DNA of 35,516 nt from Desulfobulbaceae bacterium. GTDB lineage: Bacteria; Desulfobacterota; Desulfobulbia; Desulfobulbales; Desulfurivibrionaceae. The DNA lies in contig DOZO01000026.1 of assembly GCA_003517965.1 (NCBI GenBank), forward strand, positions 684 through 36,199. The letters are read 5' to 3'. The notes under the pieces were generated by a model that saw only the letters and a program-made list of their open reading frames with translations, had not been told where the DNA came from and did not search any database. The position numbers and the translations under genes are program-made. Shown piece by piece: positions 17,097 to 26,401 of the stretch (the stretch's first letter is position 1; each line of letters begins with the position of its first letter).

Positions 17097-18212
17097 TTAC
17101 ACAAGATTCAGACTCTCCATAACCGTCTCATGGAAAAGAGGGCGAAACTGCTTGATCTGGTTATTTTCCCGGCTGGGATGCACTCTATTACTAAGTAAAA
17201 CCATGACCAGATTACGAGTAGGATCTATCCAAAAAGAAGTTCCAGTAAAACCAAGATGGCCCACGCTGGTAGGGGCCAGATATCTGCCCCCGCTTGAACC
17301 AATACTTGATGGCGTATCAAAACCCAAAGCCCAGGTTGAACCATGGATATCCTGCCTGGTAAGGAATTGGCACAGATCACTGGCCTGATAGTTTTGGTGC
17401 TCCTCCCTACCCTTCCATTGATCCAGAAGATGCACCCCCATCTCTAAAACCCCCTCAACGGTGCCGAACAGGCCGGCATGTCCCGCCACACCACCAAGAG
17501 CATGGGCATTTTCATCACTCACTTCACCCAAAAGAATATTCTTCCTGAATAGGCAATCTTCCGTGGGGGCATAGGGTATTGGGGTGCTTTCCAAACCTTT
17601 TGGATTATAAAATAATTTTTGCGCGAGTCCCAACGGAACCGCTATCTTTTTGCTAAAAAACTCAGCGAGCCCCAAACCGCTTTTCTTTTCCACAATCAAG
17701 CCAAGCAACATGAAGCCAAGATCACTGTAAAGGGAAAGCGTACCTAGCTTATATGCCTGATTTTCCTTTATCAACATACTGAGAAGCGCGTTGCTTTTTT
17801 CCCCCTCCACCAGCTTACAAAGTTCGAGATAATACGGCTTATGAGCCACAAAACCCGCAGAATGACAGAGAATATCCCGGATTGAGATTTTACTCGGCGA
17901 TATTTCTGTCTGGGGGAAGATATCCGCAACCTGAGTAGAAAGCTTTAATCGCCGCTCTTTTAATAAAACAAGAATCGCCAAAGTTGTAGCCAGTGGTTTA
18001 GTCAGCGAAGCAAGATCATACACCGTGCTTTCTTCAACCTTGTTTTTTTGGCTATAAGTCGTGTAACCGAAGGTCTGAATTATCCGTTGTCTCTCCTCCG
18101 AAATTCCCCAGGCAACAGCCATTGCGGCCCCAGGAAAAACCCGTCTGTCAATCGCCCATGGAAATATATCATAACACTTTGATATTAATACTTTATTTTT
18201 AATATTTCGCAT
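17097..18212 (-). CDS. Serine hydrolase, beta-lactamase class C/EstB fold
   Basis: This 371-aa protein has the nucleophile motif SLTK (Ser69, Lys72), the second-loop Tyr in LYSDLG (Tyr162, Asp164) and HLGFTGT near 310-318, replacing the KTG triad. This is the layout of penicillin-binding esterases and peptidases. No clear signal peptide is seen, so it may be cytoplasmic; an upstream start with a signal is not available because the preceding region is non-coding and AT-rich. The codon use is more AT-rich than in mtnA. Substrate unknown. It begins at the edge of the candidate origin region and has no visible Shine-Dalgarno sequence. Confidence 0.85.
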   Translation of the reverse strand: MRNIKNKVLISKCYDIFPWAIDRRVFPGAAMAVAWGISEERQRIIQTFGYTTYSQKNKVEESTVYDLASLTKPLATTLAILVLLKERRLKLSTQVADIFPQTEISPSKISIRDILCHSAGFVAHKPYYLELCKLVEGEKSNALLSMLIKENQAYKLGTLSLYSDLGFMLLGLIVEKKSGLGLAEFFSKKIAVPLGLAQKLFYNPKGLESTPIPYAPTEDCLFRKNILLGEVSDENAHALGGVAGHAGLFGTVEGVLEMGVHLLDQWKGREEHQNYQASDLCQFLTRQDIHGSTWALGFDTPSSIGSSGGRYLAPTSVGHLGFTGTSFWIDPTRNLVMVLLSNRVHPSRENNQIKQFRPLFHETVMESLNLV

Positions 18213-18807
18213 TTAATACAAAATATCCTTCTCTTGATAGCACTGTGCTACAAACAAAGCCTCTATAACGACTCTAAAATTACCATAATACAGGATCTTT
18301 TTATTTATTATCATTGAATTTTTTTTGATTTAACGCTATCTTTTTGTATTGATTTTGAAAAAATAGAGACTCCCGAGTTTATTATTATTATTTTATAATT
18401 AAATCAATATATTAGGTTATTTTTACAAAAAAAACAATCACCATTTTGCCCTGAATATTTCAAATGGCTTGAACCATATTTGTAGCACCAAAATAAGCAA
18501 AAAAAATCAAGATCATTTTGCAACTGTTTATGGTCTTGGTCGACTTTGTTCTTTTGATTAATCCAGATATCCTTACTTTTTTTATCAACACCTTGTTAGC
18601 ATAACAATCTGATTTTTTGTTTGTTCTGTTTTTAAAACCTGTTGATAACTTTTTTTAAATTTTTTTCTTTTTTCCCGTTAGAAATTATCTCGCATAATAT
18701 GTAATGTTTTTAGATGGTTGATATATTTATAAACATATTAACAGCTCTAATAATCATAATCTTTTAAAAACTAAAAAATAATTATTACACTATATGAGGT
18801 GTCCATC
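18213..18807. other. AT-rich intergenic region, candidate replication origin
   Basis: No gene is seen in these 595 bp. One 60-base line (18361-18420) is 18% GC by hand count. TTATCAACA at 18582-18590 and its inverse TGTTGATAA at 18640-18648 each differ by one base from the DnaA box TTATCCACA. Between them lies the palindrome TTGTTA-GCA-TAACAA (18593-18607). A weaker TTATAAACA is at 18727-18735. Long AT runs at about 18300-18430 could be the unwinding element. dnaN, gyrB and gyrA follow, a common origin-proximal order. The identification as oriC is inference. Confidence 0.6.
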
Positions 18808-19938
18808 ATGTCTCTTGTTTTTAATATCTCTCGTGATATTTTTTTGGCCGGACTCGCTTCTCTACAAAATGTAACCGGGAAAAAAGGTAATATCGCTATT
18901 CTTTCCAACATCCTTATTGAATCAAAAAGTGATTCTCTTCTGTTAACCGCCACCGATCTGGAAATAGGTATTAGAAACAGTCTGCCATCAGAGATACTTT
19001 CCCCAGGTTCTATTACTCTTCCTGCAAAAAAACTTTTTGAAATAGTAAGAGAATCAGATGCAGATCAAGTTCATATTGAAATACTTGAAAACAATTGGGC
19101 TAAAATCAGCGCTGGATCCACAGATTACAAACTGGCAGGTATGCCTGGTGAAGAATATCCCATTTTTCCTGATTATGATGATAATTTACTGGTTGCAATG
19201 ACAAGCGACAAAATCAGAGAACTAATTGATAAAACTATTTTTTCTGTAGCCCAGGAGGGAGAATCACAATTTAATTTAACCGGTATTTTAGTAGAAAAAG
19301 ATATATCAAATGGAAAGAACATGCTTCGCATGGTTTCTTCAGATGGTCACAGACTTTCTCTTTGTGAAACAACAATAGAAAGTGATTTAAATGAATTGAA
19401 GATGGATAAAATAATTCTAATTCCTCGTAAAGGTATGCAAGAAATTAGAAAATTAACAGAAGGAACAGTAGAAATAAAATTAGCATTTGAAGAAAAACAG
19501 GCCGTTATAAAAACAGAAAATTCAATTATCGTTATCCGTTTAATGAATGGTGATTTTCCAGATTATAAAAATATTATGAAGATGATTAAAAAAGAAAAAC
19601 ATATTGAAGTGAACAGAGTCAAACTTCTTCATTCCATGAAAAAAATGAATATTTTCACTGAAGATCGTTATAACGTCGTCCAGTTTCAATTAATATCCAA
19701 TAAACTTCTTCTTTCCTCACAAAGTATGGATATAGGCAGTGCCAAGGATGAAATAAAGATCAACTATGATACATCTCCTTTAATGCTTGGATTTAATGGA
19801 AAATATTTTATTGAATCCATGCAGGTTATGGTCAGCGAAATAATAAAGGTCTATATAAATTCAGCTGAAAATCCCTGTTTAATTCAAGGTGATGATGATC
19901 CAGGTTTTGCCAGCATTATCATGCCCATGAAAATATAG
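18808..19938 (+). CDS. dnaN: DNA polymerase III sliding clamp (beta subunit)
   Basis: This 376-aa protein is the ring clamp that tethers DNA polymerase III. It has three repeated clamp domains: about 1-125 (LLTATDLEIGI at about 45-55), 126-250 (MVSSDGHRLSL) and 251-376, ending in the characteristic IIMPMKI. ATG 18808 follows GAGGTG (18796-18801); an in-frame GTG at 18799 overlaps that ribosome-binding site and is less likely. The gene is markedly AT-rich: 27% GC in a hand-counted 60-base line against 60% in gyrB just downstream. Neither dnaA upstream nor recF downstream is present. Confidence 0.96.
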   Translation: MSLVFNISRDIFLAGLASLQNVTGKKGNIAILSNILIESKSDSLLLTATDLEIGIRNSLPSEILSPGSITLPAKKLFEIVRESDADQVHIEILENNWAKISAGSTDYKLAGMPGEEYPIFPDYDDNLLVAMTSDKIRELIDKTIFSVAQEGESQFNLTGILVEKDISNGKNMLRMVSSDGHRLSLCETTIESDLNELKMDKIILIPRKGMQEIRKLTEGTVEIKLAFEEKQAVIKTENSIIVIRLMNGDFPDYKNIMKMIKKEKHIEVNRVKLLHSMKKMNIFTEDRYNVVQFQLISNKLLLSSQSMDIGSAKDEIKINYDTSPLMLGFNGKYFIESMQVMVSEIIKVYINSAENPCLIQGDDDPGFASIIMPMKI

Positions 19939-19992
19939 ACATAATCAACAAATATAAGACCAAAATTTAAAAATCAAAAGAAGAGGACTATT

Positions 19993-22389
19993 TTGACTGA
20001 AGAGCAAAATAATTACGGAGCTGATCAAATCAAGGTCCTTTCCGGTCTTGAAGGTGTTCGGATGCGGCCAGCCATGTATATTGGCAATACAGCGGAAGAG
20101 GGTCTGCATCACCTCATTTATGAAGTGGTTGACAATAGTATAGACGAAGCCCTGGCTGGACATTGCACAGACATAAAAGTTATTTTTCATCAAGATGGAA
20201 GTTGTAGTGTTGAAGATAATGGTAGAGGCATCCCGGTGGAGATGCATGAAGAAGGGGTTTCCGCCCTTGAATTGGTCATGTGTACCCTGCATGCGGGCGG
20301 CAAGTTCGATCACGATACCTACAAGGTTTCCGGGGGGCTCCACGGGGTAGGCGTCTCGGTGGTTAACGCCTTGAGCAAATGGACCACGGCTGAGGTCAGA
20401 AGAAACGGCAAGATCCATCGCCAGACCTACCATCTCGGCATTCGTCAAGGAAATGTGGAGATCTTTGGAGATTCGGAAAAAACCGGCACCAAGATCACCT
20501 TCATGCCGGACCCGGAGATTTTCAAGGAAACTACTGAGTTCAAATACGACATAATCCAGGCTCGGATGAGGGAAGTAGCCTTCTTGAACAAGGAGGTTAA
20601 AATACTTCTTCACGACGAGCGTACCGGGGCCGAGGATATCTTTCACTTCGAAGGCGGCATCGTCTCCTATATCGAATATCTCAACCGCAACCGGACTCAC
20701 ATTCATCCCGACCCGGTCTTTATCTACGGGGAAAGGGACAATGTCCAGGTGGAAGTCAGCTTTCAGTATTTCGACGGCTACTCAGAGCGGCTCTTTTCTT
20801 TTGTCAATAATATCAACACCAAGGAAGGCGGCACCCATGTCGCCGGTTTCCGGGGCGCCTTGACCCGCTGTATCAATCGCTACGCCAGCGATGATGTAGT
20901 ACCCAAAAACATGAAAGAAAAGATGGGCGGAGATGATGTGCGTGAGGGCTTGACCTGTGTGGTTTCTGTCCGTGTTCCCGACCCACAGTTTGAAGGACAG
21001 ACCAAGACTAAACTTGGAAACAGTGAAGTTAAATCCATTGTGGAAGCGGTCTGCCACGAAAAACTCACCATTTATCTGGAGCAGAATCCTCAGGTCGCCA
21101 GAAAGATTCTTACCAAGGTGGTGGATGCGGCCCGCGCCCGCGAAGCAGCTCGGCGCGCCAAGGAACTTTCCCGCAAGAAAGGCTCAGGCCTTGATCTGCT
21201 GATGGCCGGAAAACTGGCAGAATGCCAGTCTAAGGATCCAAAGGCCAGAGAGATCTTTCTCGTTGAGGGAGATTCGGCTGGTGGTTCAGCCAAACAGGGC
21301 CGGGATCGGGCTGTGCAGGCTATTTTACCCCTGCGCGGCAAAATCATGAACGTAGAAAAAGCCCGTTTTGACAAAATTCTTTCCAGCGAAGAAATAAAAC
21401 AGATAATCTCCGCCCTTGGCACAGGCATAGGCCGTGATGAATTTGACCTTGATAAACTCAGGTATCATAAAATTATTATCATGACAGATGCTGATGTTGA
21501 CGGGGCTCATATCCGCACCCTGCTGCTAACCTTCTTCTACCGGCAGATGCTGCCCCTGGTAGAAAACGGCAATATCTATATCGGTCAGCCACCCTTGTTC
21601 AGGTTAGGGCGTGGCAAAAAAGAACAGTATTTTTCCGACGAGGAAGAACTTAATCAATATTTGTTTGCCCAGGCCAGCACCAGTGTGCAGGTGACGGTGG
21701 GAGCAGGCACTGAAAAAATGGCTGGTGATGATCTTATCGGTTTACTGAAAAAACTTTCCGGCTATAGGAAGATCATTGAATACCTAAACCGTATCAATCT
21801 CTGGGAAGAAATGGTTCATTTTCTTCTGGATAACGATATCACTTCGGCTGATCAGTTTGAAGACCGAAATCTGGTGGAACAACTCAGAGAACAACTACAT
21901 GATAAGGATATTATCCTTGGCAATATCCGTCCCTGTCGCTGGCGTCCAAGTTGCTGGGAATTCGATGCGGCCATTAAGGACAAAGCCCACATGATGATCA
22001 CTGTTGGCCCCCAGATCCCCTTGATCAGCGAATACCGCTCCGCGATAAGGCAGTATCCCCAGATCAAACAGTATCTTCTTACCCCGTTTACTATCGAAAC
22101 CACCAATAAGGAGATTGTTGTCCCCGACTGGCAGGAGCTGCTTACCGTGGTCCGGCAGGAGTCTTTCCGGGGCAGTAACCTCCAGCGCTATAAGGGTCTT
22201 GGTGAGATGAATCCCGAGCAACTCTGGGATACCACAATGAATCCCGACAAACGAACCTTGTTGCGGGTAAGCATTGATGATGCAGCCATAGCCGACGACA
22301 TGTTTACCTGCCTGATGGGAGACAAGGTAGAACCTCGCCGCGAGTTCATCCAGAATCATGCTCTTGAAGTGGCTGATCTCGATATATAG
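19993..22389 (+). CDS. gyrB: DNA gyrase subunit B
   Basis: This 798-aa ATPase subunit of gyrase shows GVRMRPAMYIGN (21-32), the ATP-site EVVDNSIDEA, the DNGRGIPV loop, GGLHGVGVSVVNALS, the Toprim motifs EGDSAGGSAKQGRDR and MTDADVDGAHIRTL, and the C-terminal RYKGLGEMNPEQLW. The roughly 165-aa Toprim insert seen in Gram-negative GyrB is present. The start is a TTG at 19993, with GAGGA 5 bp upstream and no in-frame ATG before Met23. The first 75 or so codons are AT-rich and the rest GC-rich, with the switch near 20,220-20,240. Confidence 0.97.
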   Translation: MTEEQNNYGADQIKVLSGLEGVRMRPAMYIGNTAEEGLHHLIYEVVDNSIDEALAGHCTDIKVIFHQDGSCSVEDNGRGIPVEMHEEGVSALELVMCTLHAGGKFDHDTYKVSGGLHGVGVSVVNALSKWTTAEVRRNGKIHRQTYHLGIRQGNVEIFGDSEKTGTKITFMPDPEIFKETTEFKYDIIQARMREVAFLNKEVKILLHDERTGAEDIFHFEGGIVSYIEYLNRNRTHIHPDPVFIYGERDNVQVEVSFQYFDGYSERLFSFVNNINTKEGGTHVAGFRGALTRCINRYASDDVVPKNMKEKMGGDDVREGLTCVVSVRVPDPQFEGQTKTKLGNSEVKSIVEAVCHEKLTIYLEQNPQVARKILTKVVDAARAREAARRAKELSRKKGSGLDLLMAGKLAECQSKDPKAREIFLVEGDSAGGSAKQGRDRAVQAILPLRGKIMNVEKARFDKILSSEEIKQIISALGTGIGRDEFDLDKLRYHKIIIMTDADVDGAHIRTLLLTFFYRQMLPLVENGNIYIGQPPLFRLGRGKKEQYFSDEEELNQYLFAQASTSVQVTVGAGTEKMAGDDLIGLLKKLSGYRKIIEYLNRINLWEEMVHFLLDNDITSADQFEDRNLVEQLREQLHDKDIILGNIRPCRWRPSCWEFDAAIKDKAHMMITVGPQIPLISEYRSAIRQYPQIKQYLLTPFTIETTNKEIVVPDWQELLTVVRQESFRGSNLQRYKGLGEMNPEQLWDTTMNPDKRTLLRVSIDDAAIADDMFTCLMGDKVEPRREFIQNHALEVADLDI

Positions 22390-22465
22390 CAGCCAGGGAT
22401 GTCTGGAAGCCTCGCCTTTAAAATAAGCTCAAGATTTATCCATCCATTGAACAAGGATTTTTAAT

Positions 22466-24949
22466 ATGTCGGAAGAAACGACCCACGATTTGCCTATAGC
22501 AACGATTTCCATTGAAAAGGAATTAAAGCGATCTTACCTCGATTACGCCATGAGCGTCATTATTGGCCGGGCCCTGCCGGATGTGCGAGACGGCTTGAAA
22601 CCCGTGCATCGCCGTGCCCTTTTTGCCATGCGGGAGTTAAGTAATTTTCACAACCGGCCTCATCTAAAATCAGCCCGTATTGTCGGTGATGTTATTGGTA
22701 AGTATCATCCCCATGGTGATACCGCGGCTTACGATACCATTGTGCGGATGGCTCAAGATTTTTCCATGCGTTACCCGCTGGTCGATGGTCAGGGCAACTT
22801 TGGTTCGGTGGATGGCGATTCTCCTGCGGCCATGCGTTATACCGAGGCGAGGATGACCAAGATCGACCAGGAGATCATCGCGGATCTGGAAAAAGAAACC
22901 GTCGATTTCGTCCCCACCTACGACAACTCCCATATGGAGCCGGTGGTTTTCCCCTCCCGGATTCCCAATCTGTTGATCAATGGCTCCTCCGGTATTGCAG
23001 TAGGCATGGCCACCAATATCCCACCTCATAATCTGGTAGAGGTGATGAACGGCCTCATCGCCATGATTGACGAGCCAAATATCACCGTCAATCAACTCAT
23101 GGATCATATCTCCGGCCCTGATTTTCCTACCGGTGCTTACATCTGTGGTCGGGCTGGTATTCGCGAGGCCTATGAAACCGGGCGCGGCAGTATCATCATG
23201 CGCTCCAAAACCGAGGTGGAAAAACAAAAGAACGGCCGCGAATCCATCATTATCACCGAGATCCCTTACCAGCAGAACAAGGCTTTCCTGATCGAAAAGA
23301 TTGCTATTCTGGTCAAAGAGAAGCGGATAGAAACTATCGCTGAGGTACGCGACGAATCAGACCGGCACGGGATGCGCATAGTCCTTGATCTAAAAAAGGA
23401 CGCCATTGCCGAGGTGGTGATTAACCAGCTGTACAAGTTGACCCCACTGCAAAGAAGCATGGGCATCATCTTGTTGTCCATCGTCAACAACCGGCCTGAG
23501 ATCCTTAACCTGCGGCAGATTCTCGAATATTTCCTCCTGCATCGCAAAACCATTATTTATCGGCGTACCGCCTACGACCTCAAAAAGGCAGAGGAAAAGG
23601 CCCATATCCTCGAAGGACTCAAGATCGCCATTACCAATCTCGACGAGGTGGTGGAACTGATAAAAAAATCCGCCAATCCGCAGGAAGCAAAGATCGGCTT
23701 GATCGCTCGTTTCGCCCTTTCCGAGATCCAGGCCCAGTCTATTCTTGAGATGCGTCTGCACCGGCTTACTGGTTTGGAGCGAGAAAAAATCGTCAGCGAA
23801 TATGAAGAGTTGATGAAACAGATTACCTGGTTCAAACAGGTACTGGCCGATCAGCACCTGGTGATGAAGATCATCCGCGACGAGTTTACTGCTATTATCG
23901 AGCAGTACGGCGACGAGCGTCGCACCGAGATTATCGAAGCCCCGGATGAGATCCTTCCTGAAGACATGATCATGCAGGAAGAGATGGTGGTAACCGTAAC
24001 CCACGAGGGCTACATCAAGCGCAATCCTGTAGATCTCTATCGCTCCCAGCGACGCGGCGGCAAGGGGATCAAGGGTGCAAACACCATCGAGGACGATTTC
24101 GTCAGCAACATGTACACGGCCTCCACCCACGCCACCTTCCTCTTCTTCACCAACTACGGCAAGGTCTTCTGGCGCAAGGTCTACGAGATTCCTCAGGCTG
24201 GGCGCATCGCCCGGGGCAAGGCCATCGTCAATCTTCTTGAGCTCACCGAGGGTGAAAAAGTCGCCGCCATCCTGCCGGTTTCTACCTTCGACATCGCCGA
24301 GGGCCAGGAATGCCACATAATGATGATCACCAAGAAGGGCATCGTCAAGAAAACGGTCCTTTCCGAGTTCCGCCGCCCCATCCGGCGCGGCAAGATCGCC
24401 CTCACCATCCGCGAGGATGACGAGATTCTCGGCGCGGTGTTGACCAACGGGGCCAACGATATCCTGGTTGTGACCAGAAAGGGCATGGCGATCCGCTTCA
24501 ACGAGCAGAACGTCCGCAGCATGGGTCGCATCGCCACCGGGGTCAAGGGCATCAACCTGGCCGAGGGCGACGAGGTGGTTTCTGTGGATGTGGTACACGA
24601 AGGTTCTTCGGTGCTGGTGGTCACGGAAAACGGTTACGGCAAGCGGAGTGAGGTGGATGAGTACCGGTTGATCAAGCGCGGCGGCAAGGGGGTTTTCGCC
24701 ATTAAGGCCAGCGAGCGTAACGGCCTGGTGGTTGGGGCCATGCAGGTGACCGATGAAGATGAACTGATGATGATCACCAACGGCGGCAAGATCATCCGCA
24801 TATCAATGCGCGATTTGCGGGTTATCGGCCGCAATACCCAGGGGGTAAGGCTTTTCAAGCTGGACGAGGGCGAAAAGGTTATGGCGGTTGATCGCATGGC
24901 TGAGATTATTTCCGAGGATGAGGAAGGCGAGGAAGAGTCTGAAGAATAA
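22466..24949 (+). CDS. gyrA: DNA gyrase subunit A
   Basis: This 827-aa subunit breaks and rejoins DNA. It has the quinolone region IGKYHPHGDTAAYDT with Thr86 and Asp90 (Thr is a common natural residue at the Ser83 position), catalytic Tyr125 in AMRYTEAR, and the GyrA box QRRGGKGI in the C-terminal beta-pinwheel. The tail is acidic. AAGGA precedes the ATG. It lies 76 bp after gyrB and is probably transcribed with it. The presence of the GyrA box indicates true gyrase, not topoisomerase IV. Confidence 0.97.
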   Translation: MSEETTHDLPIATISIEKELKRSYLDYAMSVIIGRALPDVRDGLKPVHRRALFAMRELSNFHNRPHLKSARIVGDVIGKYHPHGDTAAYDTIVRMAQDFSMRYPLVDGQGNFGSVDGDSPAAMRYTEARMTKIDQEIIADLEKETVDFVPTYDNSHMEPVVFPSRIPNLLINGSSGIAVGMATNIPPHNLVEVMNGLIAMIDEPNITVNQLMDHISGPDFPTGAYICGRAGIREAYETGRGSIIMRSKTEVEKQKNGRESIIITEIPYQQNKAFLIEKIAILVKEKRIETIAEVRDESDRHGMRIVLDLKKDAIAEVVINQLYKLTPLQRSMGIILLSIVNNRPEILNLRQILEYFLLHRKTIIYRRTAYDLKKAEEKAHILEGLKIAITNLDEVVELIKKSANPQEAKIGLIARFALSEIQAQSILEMRLHRLTGLEREKIVSEYEELMKQITWFKQVLADQHLVMKIIRDEFTAIIEQYGDERRTEIIEAPDEILPEDMIMQEEMVVTVTHEGYIKRNPVDLYRSQRRGGKGIKGANTIEDDFVSNMYTASTHATFLFFTNYGKVFWRKVYEIPQAGRIARGKAIVNLLELTEGEKVAAILPVSTFDIAEGQECHIMMITKKGIVKKTVLSEFRRPIRRGKIALTIREDDEILGAVLTNGANDILVVTRKGMAIRFNEQNVRSMGRIATGVKGINLAEGDEVVSVDVVHEGSSVLVVTENGYGKRSEVDEYRLIKRGGKGVFAIKASERNGLVVGAMQVTDEDELMMITNGGKIIRISMRDLRVIGRNTQGVRLFKLDEGEKVMAVDRMAEIISEDEEGEEESEE

Positions 24950-25002
24950 AAAAATTGCCACGAAAACCACGAAAATAAGTTGGTAGCTTGAAGAAACGAA
25001 AG

Positions 25003-25206
25003 ATGAAAGTCAGGGTGATCGTTTACGAGGCGGAAGAAGGTGGCTTCTGGGTGGAAGTTCCAGCTACCCCCGGTTGCATGACCCAGGGGGAAACGATCAA
25101 GAACCTGATCCAGAATTTATACGATGCTGTCGAGGGGTGCCTTAGTGTGGACATGGACAGTATCCCGCTCAAGCAGGGTGATACTGTCATGGAGTTAGCT
25201 GTTTGA
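25003..25206 (+). CDS. HicB-like antitoxin
   Basis: This 67-aa protein has the partial RNase-H-like fold of HicB antitoxins and UPF0150 relatives: VRVIVYEAEEGGFWVEVPATPGCMTQG, then the helix NLIQNLYDAVEGCL. It lacks a clear C-terminal DNA-binding domain. The ATG at 25003 is used; a TTG at 24988 is in frame. The usual partner hicA begins one base after its stop but is cut short. It is therefore probably an orphan antitoxin, or it acts on a toxin elsewhere. Confidence 0.75.
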   Translation: MKVRVIVYEAEEGGFWVEVPATPGCMTQGETIKNLIQNLYDAVEGCLSVDMDSIPLKQGDTVMELAV

Positions 25207-25207
25207 G

Positions 25208-25225
25208 ATGAAGGTGATCAGCGGG
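25208..25225 (+). pseudogene. hicA toxin remnant (first six codons)
   Basis: The six codons MKVISG right after the hicB stop match the usual start of HicA mRNA interferases, where the sequence would continue with K-E-L-like residues and a G-S-H catalytic motif. Here the frame runs into unrelated sequence with no GSH. The break falls just before an inverted-repeat element, suggesting loss by insertion or deletion. Confidence 0.5.
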
Positions 25226-25248
25226 GTCATTTTTTGGGTCAAGTTAGG

Positions 25249-25359
25249 CTTTCGGACATTCGATCATTGGCCCGCAAAGCTTTTTTTGGCTATCATTGAG
25301 ATTTGCTCGTTTTCCGCAGCCCGTTGTGAGATATGTCGGGATGATAGAATGTCCGAAAG
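25249..25359. repeat. Inverted-repeat element next to the hicA break
   Basis: CTTTCGGACATTC (25249-25261) and its exact reverse complement GAATGTCCGAAAG (25347-25359) flank 85 bp, and pairing continues inward for ATC after one mismatch. GTCAAG occurs near both ends (25238-25243 and 25359-25364) but does not abut the left repeat. No transposase is present. A MITE-like element or a long RNA hairpin are both possible. Confidence 0.7.
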
Positions 25360-25442
25360 TCAAGATCCCGTTGTTTCTCGTTGTTTCTGTGTTTGGCACC
25401 TGCGCCCATTCTTCCCTCTAAAAACTAAAGAAGGAGTCCGCC

Positions 25443-25844
25443 ATGAAAAAATTAATAGCGATTGTAGTGCTATTGCTACTTGGAGGGTGTGCCCCGACTT
25501 TAGCTGAAATTAGAGCATCAGAACCTGTGGCCCAAAGACTTGTAAAAAAAACACCAGAATGTGTTCACAGTAAGCTTACGAGTTTCGCATTAGAATACGG
25601 AAGTGGTGAATATTTCAAAACAGCCCCGTCATGGGAACATAGTTATGACCCAACAACGCAGAAAGGTGAACTTGTAGGGAGTTTTCCGTCAGCTAACTTC
25701 ATTCTATTTGTTTACAATACTATTCCAACCGAAAATGGGACATCTATCATAATGAAATCTTTTGAAAAAGAGGAAAGAGGTTTCGCAAGAATAGGGTTTC
25801 ATATTTTCAACAAAACAGATTTTTCTTTATGCCCAGAGAAGTAA
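25443..25844 (+). CDS. Small lipoprotein
   Basis: This 133-aa protein starts with a lipoprotein signal: Lys-Lys, a hydrophobic run and the lipobox LLGGC with Cys16. It is therefore expected to be lipidated and anchored in the outer or inner membrane. Two further cysteines (Cys32 and Cys130) could form a disulfide. AAGGAG precedes the ATG. Base use is AT-rich compared with gyrA and gpsA, hinting at recent acquisition. The family is not recognised. Confidence 0.75.
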   Translation: MKKLIAIVVLLLLGGCAPTLAEIRASEPVAQRLVKKTPECVHSKLTSFALEYGSGEYFKTAPSWEHSYDPTTQKGELVGSFPSANFILFVYNTIPTENGTSIIMKSFEKEERGFARIGFHIFNKTDFSLCPEK

Positions 25845-25978
25845 CCGTCATTCCCTTGAGCGGGCAGGCGGTACAACGGGACGTTGTTGATTAGTTGACT
25901 ATATCCAGATATGGAATGAGAAACTGGTCCCGTCCTGTCAAGTTTTTCACGGGGGACTGCGCAAAAGCGGGAGAAGCC

Positions 25979-26398
25979 ATGACCGTAGAAAAAATAATGA
26001 GCAAAAACGTTGTTACTGTCGAGATGGATGATTCGCTAAGGGTGGTTAAAACGATATTCGATAACACGCGGTTCCATCATTTACTTGTTGTGGAAGCGGG
26101 GAGATTGGTTGGTGTGATCTCGGACCGAGATCTCCTAAAAGCTGTAAGCCCAAATATTGGCACTCCGGGTGAATCAGCAAAAGATGCCGCAAGCCTTAAC
26201 AAAAAAGTACATCAAATCATGACAAGGAAACCTGTCATGATAAGACAAAACGCAGGGATTTTTGAAGCAATAGAAATTTTCAACAAGCAAAATATTTCTT
26301 GTGTCCCTGTTGTTGATGACGGGGGTAAACCGGTGGGGATAATAAGTTGGCGAGATATACTAAAAGCCCTTACTAACAAAGCAAAGCAATCGGGATAA
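25979..26398 (+). CDS. Tandem CBS-domain protein
   Basis: This 139-aa protein consists of two CBS domains: about 7-65 (MSKNVVTVEMDDSLRVV to DRDLLKAV) and 81-135 (MTRKPVMIRQNAGI to SWRDILKAL). Such Bateman modules bind adenine nucleotides and control partner proteins. No effector domain is fused. ATG 25979 has GGGAG just upstream; an alternative at 25895 adds 28 residues without CBS similarity. The gene ends 3 bp before gpsA, so it probably belongs to the gpsA-DUF3343-selD set. Confidence 0.9.
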   Translation: MTVEKIMSKNVVTVEMDDSLRVVKTIFDNTRFHHLLVVEAGRLVGVISDRDLLKAVSPNIGTPGESAKDAASLNKKVHQIMTRKPVMIRQNAGIFEAIEIFNKQNISCVPVVDDGGKPVGIISWRDILKALTNKAKQSG

Positions 26399-26401
26399 TC
26401 C

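Noticed and set aside
19945..20706. 253-codon open frame antisense to the gyrB start
   Set aside because: It covers the conserved ATPase domain of gyrB on the other strand and has no recognisable motif.
23390..24598. 402-codon open frame antisense to gyrA
   Set aside because: It is a shadow of the GC-rich gyrA codons; the sense frame is a complete gyrase subunit and the antisense product has no domain.
25238..25364. Integron attC-like site (GTTAGGC next to the inverted repeat)
   Set aside because: The core sites are not matched at both ends and no integrase or cassette array is seen.
25208..25507. 99-codon ORF running from the hicA start into the lipoprotein gene
   Set aside because: Only the first six codons resemble HicA; the rest crosses the inverted repeat and overlaps the lipoprotein start in another frame.
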